A DNA stretch of 40,656 bases from Anaerolineales bacterium (GCA_020343875.1 CP070811.1:3998193-4038848), one strand, 5' to 3'. Positions 1-7,883 are shown, numbered from the stretch's first letter. A program made the numbers and translations. The notes: generated by a model not told the origin, from the letters alone.

Positions 1-406
1 CGGGCGTTAGGTGACTTTTCCCCTGAAGACGCTTGAAACACCCGGTTGGCTTACAGTAATCGGGTCAACCATCAAGCATACCTTACGAACTCAACAGAGA
101 AACAGGGTTGTGGTTGACACATAAACTGGTTTCGGGAGGTTGGGGCTCAGGACCAGGCTCATCGGAAGGACGGAGCTTGGCAATCAGACCGAAGCCCCGG
201 CCGGGGCAGTTCCGATCCAGTTCTAGCCGATCTTGAGAAAACGATTCCCCCCAAGCCAATGTGGGTCCACCCAACGACGCTTCCCTTGTTTGGCCGCCGC
301 TGTAATCTGAGATACCAGCCAGCGGGCGGGTACGGTTAACACGAAGTAGGGAATAGAACAGGCATCAGCTGAACGTGGCAATGTAGGATTTGCAGAAGGG
401 GCAGCC
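1..406. other. Non-coding or unassigned left edge
   Basis: No convincing gene is visible. Both minus-strand frames that stay open here (about 63-65 codons) lack a recognisable domain and overlap each other. I compared the stretch by eye with tmRNA, RNase P RNA and SRP RNA signatures and saw no match. A TTGACA at 114-119 has no good -10 at the right distance. No DnaA-box cluster is evident, so nothing supports an origin despite the neighbouring parA-like gene. Confidence 0.4.
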
Positions 407-745
407 ATGATGCATCTCAACCCAGCTATTGCTCAACCAGCATACGAAACGATGAACTACGCTTCGAGCGTAGATCATTTGACGGTGGGCTTAGGGCACC
501 CAAGCATTAATACTGATTTTTCCTGGTTGATTCAGGCTAACCATAGCTCAGGTCACTGGTCTAAGGCGCTGAGCTTTCAGCCATTTTCTGTGTTGGCTCA
601 GTACTTGAGCGCTTGTATGGTGCCGACGAAGCGTGTTTTCCATTTTGACTCTATTGGAGGCTGGATTCGGGAGAGCGTAGATGCTTTTCGTTCTTTTTGG
701 AAGGCTCTCTTCTCGTCTTTTGTCAGTGAATCAAAAGGAGACGCT

Positions 746-1516
746 ATGCCAGTGGTCATTGCCATTGCCAATCAAAAAGGGGGCGTTGGAAAGACGACGA
801 CAGCAATTAATCTGGGCGCTGCCCTGGCTGAGCTGGGACGCCGTACGCTCCTGGTGGACCTGGATCCACAATCTGCCTTGTCGGGTGCCATGGGCCTGGA
901 TTCTGACAATCTGCAAAAAACCATCTACGATGTCCTTGTTGATTCGAGGGTGCCGATTCAAGACATCGTTCAGTCCTCGCGCCCTAACCTGGATATCGTG
1001 CCCTCGAACATAGACCTGGCGGCCGCCGAACTTGAACTGATCTCAGCCATTGGTCGAGAACGTATTCTCAAAGAGGCTTTGGATACCATTGTGGATCAGT
1101 ACGATTATGTGCTCATTGATGCCCCCCCCAGTTTAGGATTGTTGACTATCAATGCCCTTACCGCTTCCGATCAAGTCATCATTCCGCTGCAATGTGAATA
1201 CCTGGCCTTGCGGGGCATGCGCTTTCTCCTGGATACGATTGAGAAGGTAAAGACAAAACTCAATCCCCAGTTGGAGATACGGGGTATCTTGGGCACTATG
1301 TACAATGCGCGCACCCTGCATGCCCAAGAGGTAATTGGTGAGATACGCTCTCTGTTTGGAAGCAAGGTTTTTGATGTGGTTGTCAAGTCGAGCATCCGAT
1401 TTGCGGAGGCTCCTCTGGCTCATCAACCTATCCTTGAGTATGACCCCAAGCACGATGGCGCTAAGGCCTATAGACAGCTTGCGGAGGTAATCGTAAATGG
1501 CGAGAAAAAGAGCTAG
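746..1516 (+). CDS. ParA/Soj-family partition ATPase
   Basis: This is a deviant-Walker P-loop ATPase of the ParA/Soj/MinD class, which dimerises on ATP and binds DNA or membrane to position cargo. The start at 746 gives 256 aa, the normal Soj length, and places the deviant Walker A motif KGGVGKTTT at residues 11-19. LLVDLDPQ (Walker A') and YDYVLIDAPP (Walker B) follow. An AAAAGGAG ribosome-binding site lies at 733-740. The frame stays open upstream to 407, which would add 113 residues without recognisable domains; I prefer 746 because of the binding site and family length. The stop overlaps the next gene by 20 bases, so the two are probably co-translated. No ParB gene or parS site was recognised, so the cargo is unknown; chromosome segregation is only one possibility. 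Confidence 0.9.
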   Translation: MPVVIAIANQKGGVGKTTTAINLGAALAELGRRTLLVDLDPQSALSGAMGLDSDNLQKTIYDVLVDSRVPIQDIVQSSRPNLDIVPSNIDLAAAELELISAIGRERILKEALDTIVDQYDYVLIDAPPSLGLLTINALTASDQVIIPLQCEYLALRGMRFLLDTIEKVKTKLNPQLEIRGILGTMYNARTLHAQEVIGEIRSLFGSKVFDVVVKSSIRFAEAPLAHQPILEYDPKHDGAKAYRQLAEVIVNGEKKS

Positions 1517-2999
1517 CCTCAAAGACAAAGGGGAGGAGATCCTGGGTGTCAAACGAGGTGGAGCGGGTGCAGATATTCTTTTTGGAAGCGGCTCCAAGTC
1601 TAAACCACGGACCAGACCCAAGAGGACCAGGTCTGCGTCCAGCAAAACGACGGAAAAGAAAACCCCAGCGGCTGCTTCAACCAAGGAAAAGAGCCAGCCT
1701 GCGGTAAAATCGGCTCCAAACAAGGCGTTGAGTGCTGAGGCTGTAGAAGGGTTACCGCAAGGGGAAGCAGACCTCGACGAAGAACAAGACCTGGACAGCA
1801 TGCTGAGCGCCGAGGCAGAGGCAGCCGAAGCAGAGACGACTTTGCCTGACCTGGCCACAACGCCCGCCGCGCCAGCGCCTCCGCCTCCGCCCTCGGAACT
1901 GGTCACTTCACCTCCTATGGCGCGGCCTCTTCCAGCTTCGCCTCCTCCGCGGCCTTCTACGGGCGCGTCTCCGCCCACGGTAGAGCAACCACAGCCTACT
2001 ACGCTGTCGCCGATCACTCCTATGCCGGCCACGCAGCCTCCCAGCACCACTACCGGCGCGCCTGATCTTTCGGCGCCACGCCCGCCACGTTACGTCCAGA
2101 TGGTGGCAGGGGATTTTGATTTGCAGGCTGAAGAAATCTCGGCCGACGCGGCCGCTGCTGCGCTTTTGGGCGTTCCAGAGGGCATCCCGTTGACCGCTGA
2201 GCAACGGGCCGAGTTGCTACGTCGTCGCTCCGTTCAGGCAAAGCTGGCTGAGCTTGATCAGGCCATTGACGGCCAATACGAGCGGATACTTCGCGAGGAC
2301 GTAAGCGTCAATGAGGATATCACCAACCGGTGCCACAATTTACTGCGCGAGGCTCGTACCATTGTGTTACATCGGCAGGTGGAGAAGCTCGCCAAAGCCG
2401 AGTGGAATGTGGAGCAGGTGCGGGCTCGACTGGACCGGGCAGGTGAAAGCCGCAAGCAGGCCAATCGCTATTCATGGCCAATCGCTATCTGGGGCATGGC
2501 CTGGTTTGTCATCTTCGTCTATCTGATCTTCAATCCCGCCCTTATCTTCGCATGGTTGAACCTGAGCGACTCCAGCGACCAGTTTCTCGTCCCTCAGATT
2601 TTTATGCGTTCCCTCTTCTTCGGCGGCATTGGCGGCGTGGCAGCCGTATTCTATCATCTATTTAAGTATGTGAGCCAGCGCAGCTTCGATAGCCAATACG
2701 GACTCTCCTTCGTTGGTAAGCCATTCATGGGTATGATCCTGGGAAGTATGATCTATCTCACGGTTTTCGTGGCGATGAGGGTTTTGGGTCTTGCCCCTAT
2801 TGGGTTGCAACAAGAAGGCTCTCAGACGGTAACTGATGTGATGTATATGGCCCTCTTGTTCTTCATCGCCATGGCGGCTGGCTTCAAGGAGAATCTGGCC
2901 TTTGATTTGCTTAACCGGATCATCAAGGCTTTATTAGGTTCTGAGCAGCCAGAGGAAGCTTCCGGATCTCCTACGGTCACAACGACTACGGGTTCGTAA
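1497..2999 (+). CDS. Pro-rich, coiled-coil, four-helix membrane protein of unknown function
   Basis: I do not recognise a named family. The 500-residue protein has a Lys/Arg-rich start (1-75), a low-complexity acidic then Pro/Thr/Ala-rich region (80-200), a charged helical region likely to form coiled coil (about 232-322), and four probable membrane helices (about 327-352, 366-390, 408-430, 446-463). A short Thr-rich tail follows. It begins inside the end of the ParA-like gene, so it is very likely the functional partner of that ATPase. A basic, disordered N-terminus joined to membrane helices would suit a membrane anchor that a ParA ATPase acts on; that is inference. A hairpin terminator follows at 3065-3101. 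Confidence 0.8.
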   Translation: MARKRASLKDKGEEILGVKRGGAGADILFGSGSKSKPRTRPKRTRSASSKTTEKKTPAAASTKEKSQPAVKSAPNKALSAEAVEGLPQGEADLDEEQDLDSMLSAEAEAAEAETTLPDLATTPAAPAPPPPPSELVTSPPMARPLPASPPPRPSTGASPPTVEQPQPTTLSPITPMPATQPPSTTTGAPDLSAPRPPRYVQMVAGDFDLQAEEISADAAAAALLGVPEGIPLTAEQRAELLRRRSVQAKLAELDQAIDGQYERILREDVSVNEDITNRCHNLLREARTIVLHRQVEKLAKAEWNVEQVRARLDRAGESRKQANRYSWPIAIWGMAWFVIFVYLIFNPALIFAWLNLSDSSDQFLVPQIFMRSLFFGGIGGVAAVFYHLFKYVSQRSFDSQYGLSFVGKPFMGMILGSMIYLTVFVAMRVLGLAPIGLQQEGSQTVTDVMYMALLFFIAMAAGFKENLAFDLLNRIIKALLGSEQPEEASGSPTVTTTTGS

Positions 3000-3064
3000 T
3001 CTCAGGGGAGCTGAACTTGCGAGGGCAGTTGCTTCGCAAAACGTGAAGGGATAATATCTCACAA

Positions 3065-3101
3065 AGGGGCAGCGTATTGTGTCTGCCCCTATCGCGTTTT
3101 T
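3065..3101 (+). terminator. Rho-independent terminator after the membrane protein gene
   Basis: The stem AGGGGCAG (3065-3072) pairs perfectly with CTGCCCCT (3083-3090) around a 10-base loop. A run of five T follows at 3097-3101. It separates the ParA unit from the UbiD/aconitase-X unit. Confidence 0.75.
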
Positions 3102-3192
3102 CGAGAGCTGTGAAAGTGGCAAAGATTTGCTCTTGGTTGTGCTATCCGGTGCGCCCTGGCGGCAACTGCCTTTGTCATGCTGGTAAAAGGCT

Positions 3193-4476
3193 ATGAACCT
3201 TCGCGATTTGATCGACCAAGTCCGCAAGGCTGGTCACTTGGTCGAGGTAAACACTCCCACCTGTCCTGATCCGGAGATGGCCCGCCTGGTCTATCGCTAC
3301 GACGGGCGCCCGGTCCTGTTTGACAACGTAAGCGGTTACCCGGGCTGGCGCGTGCTGGCTGGTGTCGCCTCCACTCGGGAGTACTTCGCGATGGCCTTGA
3401 ACGTGCCGGTAGAGGGATTGATCCACAAGCTGGTGGCTGCCTTGGAGAAACCCGTCGCCCCGCCGGTGGTTCAGGATGCCCCATGTCAGGAGGTGGTCGA
3501 GTCCGACGTAGATCTGACCCGACTGCCCATTCTGCGCCACTTTCCCTCCGATGGTGGCCCCTATGTGACAGCCGGAATCTTGGTGGTCAATGACCCGGAC
3601 TACGGGCGTAATGTCAGCTTTCATCGGCTGCTGCGGTTGGATGAGCGACGCTTCGCTGCTCGCGTCGTCGAGAAGCGGGGTACCGACACTGCGCTAAGCA
3701 AATCCATGGGGGCCTTGCCCGTAGCCATCTGCATCGGTAATTCGCTGCCCGTCCTTTTGGCGGCTTCGATGTCCCCGCCCATGGGGGTAGACGAGCTGGC
3801 GGTTGCCAACGCCTTGTCTCCTGTGTCAGTCGTGCCCTGCCATACAATCCCCCTTCACGTCCCCAGCGATTGTGAGCTGGTGCTGGAAGGACATCTGACA
3901 CGCACCAGTGCGCCCGAGGGCCCTTTCGTCGATCTGACGGAGACCATGGATTTCGTGCGACGTGGCCCGGTCATTGAGATTGACTGCATCACCCACCGGC
4001 ACGATCCGATTTATCAGGCGCTCTTGCCTGGCAAGCTGGAGCATAAGCTCCTGATGGGCATGCCTAAGGAGCCGACCATTCTTGCAGCCGTTAGTCGAGT
4101 CTGCCATTGCACCAACGTAGTCATTACGCCCGGTGGCGCGAGTTGGCTGCACGCGGTGGTGCAAATTGAGAAGAAGGGGAGCGAAGACGGCCGGGCTGCC
4201 ATCCAGGCTGCATTCCAGGGACACGGCTCCCTCAAACACGTAGTCGTCGTGGATACGGATGTAAACCCCTATGATCCGCTTGAAGTGGAATGGGCTATCG
4301 CTACTCGCTTCCAGGCGGATCGCAATCTGCTGATACTGACCGATCAGCCGGGCAGCAGCCTGGACCCGTCAGGCGTCCACGAGCCGGGCAAGAAAGCACG
4401 CACCGCTAAGATGGGCCTCGACGCGACTATCCCCTGGGGAGCGGATCGGGTGGCCTTTGAGAAGGTGCGCTATTAG
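3193..4476 (+). CDS. UbiD-family decarboxylase, probable trans-anhydromevalonate 5-phosphate decarboxylase
   Basis: UbiD enzymes use prenylated FMN to decarboxylate unsaturated or aromatic acids reversibly. The 427-residue protein shows the family landmarks: GGPYVTAGI (121-129), GRNVSFHR (138-145), PVAICIGN (176-183), ELVLEGHL (228-235) and EGPF (242-245). The segment after EGPF reads VDLTETMD, where aromatic-acid UbiDs usually have GExTGYY, so the substrate pocket is probably different. The start at 3193 has AAAAGG just upstream. The two following genes are the large and small subunits of aconitase X. In archaea, AcnX dehydrates 5-phosphomevalonate and a UbiD homologue decarboxylates the product to isopentenyl phosphate; adjacency suggests the same two steps here. 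No UbiX-type flavin prenyltransferase, which the cofactor requires, is in the window. The family is certain; the exact substrate is inferred. Confidence 0.85.
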   Translation: MNLRDLIDQVRKAGHLVEVNTPTCPDPEMARLVYRYDGRPVLFDNVSGYPGWRVLAGVASTREYFAMALNVPVEGLIHKLVAALEKPVAPPVVQDAPCQEVVESDVDLTRLPILRHFPSDGGPYVTAGILVVNDPDYGRNVSFHRLLRLDERRFAARVVEKRGTDTALSKSMGALPVAICIGNSLPVLLAASMSPPMGVDELAVANALSPVSVVPCHTIPLHVPSDCELVLEGHLTRTSAPEGPFVDLTETMDFVRRGPVIEIDCITHRHDPIYQALLPGKLEHKLLMGMPKEPTILAAVSRVCHCTNVVITPGGASWLHAVVQIEKKGSEDGRAAIQAAFQGHGSLKHVVVVDTDVNPYDPLEVEWAIATRFQADRNLLILTDQPGSSLDPSGVHEPGKKARTAKMGLDATIPWGADRVAFEKVRY

Positions 4477-4544
4477 CTGATATCTGGCTGCAGAGCTTCA
4501 ACTTGCTTCTGGGGCTGTGTGGTCAGCAGCTCATGATCGGCCCT

Positions 4545-5819
4545 ATGATGAGATTGACTGACGAAGAACAAGCCATGCTGGCTGGCGCATTTGGCCCTGG
4601 TGTGCAAAAGGCAATTGAGATTCTTGTCGCCTTGGGTGCCATATACGGCGCGGACAGCTTGGTGCCTGTCATTAGTGTGCAGGTTGCGGGTGTCAGCTAT
4701 AAGAACTTGGGCGATGCGGGGCTGGAGTTCCTGGCCGAGTGGGCGGCTCAGGGAGCCCGCGTGCGCGTGCCTACTACCCTCAACCCGGCCGGGCTAGATC
4801 TGGAGCGTTGGCGAGAGCTAGGATCCGATGCCAACTTGGTGCACCGGTTGGAGCACTTTGCCAGCCAGCAGTCTCGCGTCATCCAGTCCTTTGCTTCCAT
4901 GGGGATAAGAGCAACTTGCACTTGCACTCCCTATTTTGTGGGCAACGTGCCAGCCTGCGGAGATCACGTCGCCTGGGCCGAATCGAGCGCGGTCAGCTTT
5001 GCCAACAGCGTGCTGGGCGCACGTACCAATCGGGAAGGAGGCCCCAGCGCACTGGCGGCGGCTATCACCGGCCGCACCCCGGGCTACGGCCTGCATCTGC
5101 CTCAAAACCGTCGTGCCCAATTGCTGGTGGAAGTGCACTGTCCGGTGGCTTCTTCGGCTGACTTTGGTGCGCTGGGGACCATGGTGGGCCAGGCGGCCCG
5201 GAATCGAGTGCCCTACTTCCGGGGACTGGATGTGCCACGGTTTCAAGCTCCCAGTTCTGAGTTGGGGGCTGGGTTGCCCGAGGCGTCTATTGATCACCTG
5301 AAGGCTTTGGGAGCGGCCATGGCAGCTAGTGGGGCGGTGGCGCTCTACCATATCGAAGACGTTACCCCGGAAGCGGATCAGCCGGACCTCATTGTCCCCG
5401 ACGCAGAGATCTTTTCCATCCGCACTTTGGCTGAAGGTTACGCTGCGCTCGATGGCGAAGGCGACGAGATTGACCTGGTGTGGATCGGGTGCCCCCATGC
5501 TTCTCTGCACGAACTGAGGCAAGTGATCAGGTTACTAGCTGGGCGGCAGACTCAGGTGGCGTTGTGGGTTACAATGGCACGGCAGGTACGGGCCGAGGCG
5601 GAGAAAGCGGGCCTGGTTGCGGAGCTAGAGACACTGGGGGGGCAGGTAGTTGCCGATACTTGCCTGGTCGTCGCGCCAGTGAAGGAGCTGGGCTTCCGGC
5701 ACATGGCAACCCCTTCCGGCAAGGGCGCCTATTATGCACCGGGCCACTCCGGCCTGAAAGTGCGCTATGGGTCTCTGGAGGCGTGCATTGAGGCCGCCGT
5801 CGCAGGACGCTGGGGCTAG
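4545..5819 (+). CDS. Aconitase X catalytic (large) subunit, probable phosphomevalonate dehydratase large subunit
   Basis: This is the AcnX large subunit, about 424 aa, an iron-sulfur dehydratase. It starts in the family style with RLTDEEQAML. Candidate cluster cysteines lie in CTCTP (C125, C127), PACGD (C138) and DTCLV near the C-terminus; ATPSGKGAYYAPG near the end is also typical. The frame is open from a TTG at 4503, with ATGs at 4533, 4545 and 4548. I chose 4545 because families of this type begin right at the RLTDEE segment, but no strong ribosome-binding site settles it. AcnX proteins act either as phosphomevalonate dehydratase (archaeal mevalonate route) or as cis-3-hydroxy-L-proline dehydratase (bacterial catabolism). 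The separate small subunit and the adjacent UbiD gene favour the first role. Confidence 0.85.
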   Translation: MMRLTDEEQAMLAGAFGPGVQKAIEILVALGAIYGADSLVPVISVQVAGVSYKNLGDAGLEFLAEWAAQGARVRVPTTLNPAGLDLERWRELGSDANLVHRLEHFASQQSRVIQSFASMGIRATCTCTPYFVGNVPACGDHVAWAESSAVSFANSVLGARTNREGGPSALAAAITGRTPGYGLHLPQNRRAQLLVEVHCPVASSADFGALGTMVGQAARNRVPYFRGLDVPRFQAPSSELGAGLPEASIDHLKALGAAMAASGAVALYHIEDVTPEADQPDLIVPDAEIFSIRTLAEGYAALDGEGDEIDLVWIGCPHASLHELRQVIRLLAGRQTQVALWVTMARQVRAEAEKAGLVAELETLGGQVVADTCLVVAPVKELGFRHMATPSGKGAYYAPGHSGLKVRYGSLEACIEAAVAGRWG

Positions 5820-5859
5820 AATAACGGCATGATGAAGATGGGGCTGCCAGGCTAACTTC

Positions 5860-6249
5860 ATGAAAGTGCTCAGGGGGCGAGTGATCAAATCCGGGCAGGC
5901 TACGGGATCGGCCCTTGTTTCGTCCGAGCCCATCGGCTTCTTCGGGATGATTGATGCTGAGACCGGGATCGTCGTCGAGAAGGGACATCCTTTGGAAGGC
6001 GTGTCGGTGACCGGACGAGTGCTGGTCTTCCCGACTGGCAAGGGGAGCACGGTGGGCAGTTACAGCCTGTACCGGCTGGCTAAGGCGGGCCTGGCGCCGG
6101 CTGCCATCATCAACGTCGAGAGCGAACCCATTGTGGCTGTGGGTGCCATTATCAGTGACATCCCCATGGTAGATCAGGTGGACATCCAGCAAATTCGCAA
6201 CGGTGATCTCGTTTCGATTGACGGCGCGCGGCTGGTGATCGGCGATTGA
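5860..6249 (+). CDS. Aconitase X swivel-domain (small) subunit, probable phosphomevalonate dehydratase small subunit
   Basis: At 129 residues this matches the small AcnX swivelling domain (DUF126). The landmark GKGSTVGSY is at residues 60-68; its first serine (S63) is in the position of the known catalytic or substrate-binding serine of the family. SEPIGFFGMID and VVEKGHPLEG are also family-like. It lies 40 bases after the large subunit on the same strand and should form a heterodimer with it. In many hydroxyproline-type AcnX enzymes the two parts are fused; here they are separate, as in archaea. Confidence 0.88.
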   Translation: MKVLRGRVIKSGQATGSALVSSEPIGFFGMIDAETGIVVEKGHPLEGVSVTGRVLVFPTGKGSTVGSYSLYRLAKAGLAPAAIINVESEPIVAVGAIISDIPMVDQVDIQQIRNGDLVSIDGARLVIGD

Positions 6250-6274
6250 GTATCGGCTGAGTGTGTGGTAAAAT
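6246..6274 (+). promoter_or_regulatory. Sigma-70-type promoter for the cyclic-nucleotide-binding protein
   Basis: TTGAGT (6246-6251), a 17-base spacer and TAAAAT (6269-6274). The -35 overlaps the stop codon of the AcnX small subunit, so the next gene probably has its own promoter. Confidence 0.6.
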
Positions 6275-6340
6275 GATGGCCACCTGCGGCGATCCGGCAG
6301 GATGCGAATGCCAAAGATAAGGTGCTTTAGGAGGTGAATC

Positions 6341-6793
6341 GTGATAACACCCGAAATACTTTCGCAGGCACGTCTGTTTGATGGGCTAACTGAAGAGCAA
6401 TTGGCGACTATTGCCGATCTGTGTGAAGAAGTTACCTGTCAGGAAGGGGAGGTGCTCTTTTGGGAGGGCGACCAGGCTGAATGGCTGTATATCCTATTAG
6501 AGGGAGAGATTACCATATATGTGCAGCTCAGCTCTCGCCCGGAGCGTGTCACCGTGTCGGTCATTAAGCAACCTTATCAGACATTTGCCTGGTCGGGGGT
6601 GGTGGCCCCCTATCGTTATACGGCTTCAGCTCTCTGCGAGACAGAATGCCGCCTGATTGCATTGGATGGGCAGGCGTTTATGAAAATGCTGGAGCAGGAA
6701 CCGGTGACCGGCTTTGTTGTCATCCGGCGCATCGCCGAGGTGATCGCCAGCCGGCTACGGAATACCCGAGTTGCCTTGCTCAAGACCTTGTGA
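6341..6793 (+). CDS. Lone cyclic-nucleotide-binding (Crp-type) domain protein
   Basis: The 150-residue protein is a single cNMP-binding beta-barrel domain: LFDGLTEEQLATIADLCEE at the start, GEVLFWEGDQAEWLYILLEGEI in the middle, and a C-terminal helix. There is no helix-turn-helix, so it is not a complete Crp/Fnr regulator. The residues expected to hold the cAMP phosphate (an RxA-like pair after the second half of the barrel) are not obvious, so nucleotide binding is uncertain. It starts with GTG at 6341 behind an excellent AGGAGGTGA site. It probably works as a stand-alone sensor or adaptor; the partner is unknown. Confidence 0.82.
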   Translation: MITPEILSQARLFDGLTEEQLATIADLCEEVTCQEGEVLFWEGDQAEWLYILLEGEITIYVQLSSRPERVTVSVIKQPYQTFAWSGVVAPYRYTASALCETECRLIALDGQAFMKMLEQEPVTGFVVIRRIAEVIASRLRNTRVALLKTL

Positions 6794-6829
6794 GGGAGAT
6801 CAGACTGGTTGCAGGAGACCCAGAATCAA

Positions 6830-6858
6830 AACGGCGCTGAGAAGAATTCAGCGCCGTT
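6830..6858. terminator. Bidirectional hairpin terminator between convergent genes
   Basis: An 11-bp perfect stem, AACGGCGCTGA (6830-6840) with TCAGCGCCGTT (6848-6858), encloses a 7-base loop between two converging genes. Flanking A and T tracts are short, so efficiency is uncertain. Confidence 0.65.
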
Positions 6859-6862
6859 AGGT

Positions 6863-7255
6863 TTAGGAGGATCCTTGCGATTCTAAGAACCGGTTGATCG
6901 TTTCGAGCAACCTGGCCAGGTCCACCGGCTTGGTGAAGTGCTCGTCGGCCCCAGCATCCATCGCGCGTTCTTTGTGCTTGGCGCTGGCCCAAGCCGAGAT
7001 GGCGATGATAGGGATGTCGGCTGTGTCTGGGTCCTTCCGCAATTCCTTGATGGCATCGAAACCGTCCATACGGGGCATGCGGAGATCCATCAGTATGAGA
7101 TCCGGGAACCAGGAGCGGGCTCGCTCCAACCCTTCAATTCCGTCGCTGGCTACAGCTACCTCGTAGCCGCTCAGCTCAAGCATTTGAGCCATAATATCGC
7201 GTTGAGCTGGGTGGTCCTCAATGTATAGAAGTTTAGACACCGCCGTGAGCTCCAT
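6863..7255 (-). CDS. Single-domain response regulator (CheY-like receiver)
   Basis: At 130 residues this is a receiver domain with no output domain. The acidic pair is in YIEDH (about E13-D14), the phospho-acceptor is D57 in LILMDLRMP, and the conserved lysine is in HFTKPVD. DLRMPRMDGF is typical of CheY/Spo0F-type receivers. No cognate kinase is adjacent. It faces the lone cNMP-binding protein gene tail to tail. It could pass a phosphoryl signal by protein-protein contact. Confidence 0.88.
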   Translation of the reverse strand: MELTAVSKLLYIEDHPAQRDIMAQMLELSGYEVAVASDGIEGLERARSWFPDLILMDLRMPRMDGFDAIKELRKDPDTADIPIIAISAWASAKHKERAMDAGADEHFTKPVDLARLLETINRFLESQGSS

Positions 7256-7304
7256 CTGTCAAATTAAGTTCTTGCCTCTTAGGGTAAGCAGGGGGCAGGT
7301 CAGA

Positions 7305-7724
7305 TCAATTTGCATTCCCGTCCTGCCGTTCGGCCAAATCGGCCAGGGTGGTGCTCTTCAAAACCGCTAGCATCTGTTCTTGCGCCAAATCGAGGGCCTC
7401 GGAAATCTCACACAATGGAGAGCGCTCGCAACCCTCACGCTTGTCAAGGCATGGTGCAATGGCTACAGGCCCTTGCAGAGCTTCAATGATCTGCAGCAGG
7501 TTGATTTCTTCTGGGTTGCTGAGCAATGAAAAGCCGCCCTTTGCGCCCCGATGGGACATCAGCAGCCTGTGACGAGCCAAGTCTTGAAAGATCTTGGCCA
7601 GATAACTTTCGGGCAGACTCTCAGCGGCTGCAACCTGGCTGACGAGACATACTTGGCCCATGGGTTGGCGGGCCATATAAAGCATGCCCCTCAAGCCGTA
7701 GTCGCTCCCTCGCGTAATGCGCAT
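7305..7724 (-). CDS. Rrf2-family transcriptional regulator, probable Fe-S sensor
   Basis: The protein (about 139 aa) begins MRITRGSDYGLRGMLYMA, the standard Rrf2 winged-helix start. The frame extends to 7838, but the start at 7724 has GGAGG at an 8-base distance and fits the family. Three cysteines occur as C-x6-C-x5-C within CLDKREGCERSPLC, the place where IscR and NsrR hold an Fe-S cluster, so it may sense iron-sulfur status, nitric oxide or redox state. A near-consensus promoter lies upstream with a dyad right after its -10, pointing to autoregulation. The divergent neighbour is an aminotransferase gene. Confidence 0.9.
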   Translation of the reverse strand: MRITRGSDYGLRGMLYMARQPMGQVCLVSQVAAAESLPESYLAKIFQDLARHRLLMSHRGAKGGFSLLSNPEEINLLQIIEALQGPVAIAPCLDKREGCERSPLCEISEALDLAQEQMLAVLKSTTLADLAERQDGNAN

Positions 7725-7785
7725 GATACCTGCCTCCACAAATGGGCGGCCTGGCTCCTCTCTTGAGCCAGAAGGGGGAGCATTA

Positions 7786-7802
7786 GAATACTTAGTATAC
7801 TC
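7786..7802 (-). promoter_or_regulatory. Candidate Rrf2 operator (AT-rich dyad)
   Basis: GAATAC-TTA-GTATAC is an inverted repeat with one mismatch, placed just downstream of the -10 of the Rrf2 gene, covering the expected transcription start. Binding there would block initiation. Assignment to this Rrf2 protein is inferred from position. Confidence 0.5.
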
Positions 7803-7809
7803 AGTTGTT

Positions 7810-7838
7810 ATTATAACACGGAGGATGATCCTCGTCAA
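7810..7838 (-). promoter_or_regulatory. Promoter of the Rrf2 regulator gene
   Basis: Read on the minus strand: TTGACG (7838-7833), a 17-base spacer, and a consensus TATAAT (7815-7810). This is one of the best sigma-70-type promoters in the window. Confidence 0.75.
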
Positions 7839-7883
7839 TCACCTGTTTTTCCGCGGGGTGCGCCCCAAAAATCGGTTACCCCT

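Noticed and set aside
5..120. Possible small structural RNA (tmRNA, SRP RNA) at the left edge
   Set aside because: No matching conserved core sequences were seen by eye; a covariance-model search would settle it.
83..420. Overlapping minus-strand frames at the left edge
   Set aside because: They overlap in different frames, have no domain resemblance and no ribosome-binding site; composition does not look coding.
1133..2050. 305-codon minus-strand frame opposite the Pro-rich membrane protein gene
   Set aside because: It is antisense to ParA and the membrane protein gene and consists of low-complexity Gly/Ala/Ser, the shadow of the Pro-rich coding region.
3175..3624. Long minus-strand frame opposite the UbiD gene
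   Set aside because: Antisense to a well-supported UbiD coding frame and without domain resemblance.
4818..5522. 234-codon minus-strand frame inside the aconitase X gene
   Set aside because: It is the complement of a clear AcnX gene with catalytic motifs; no own start signals.
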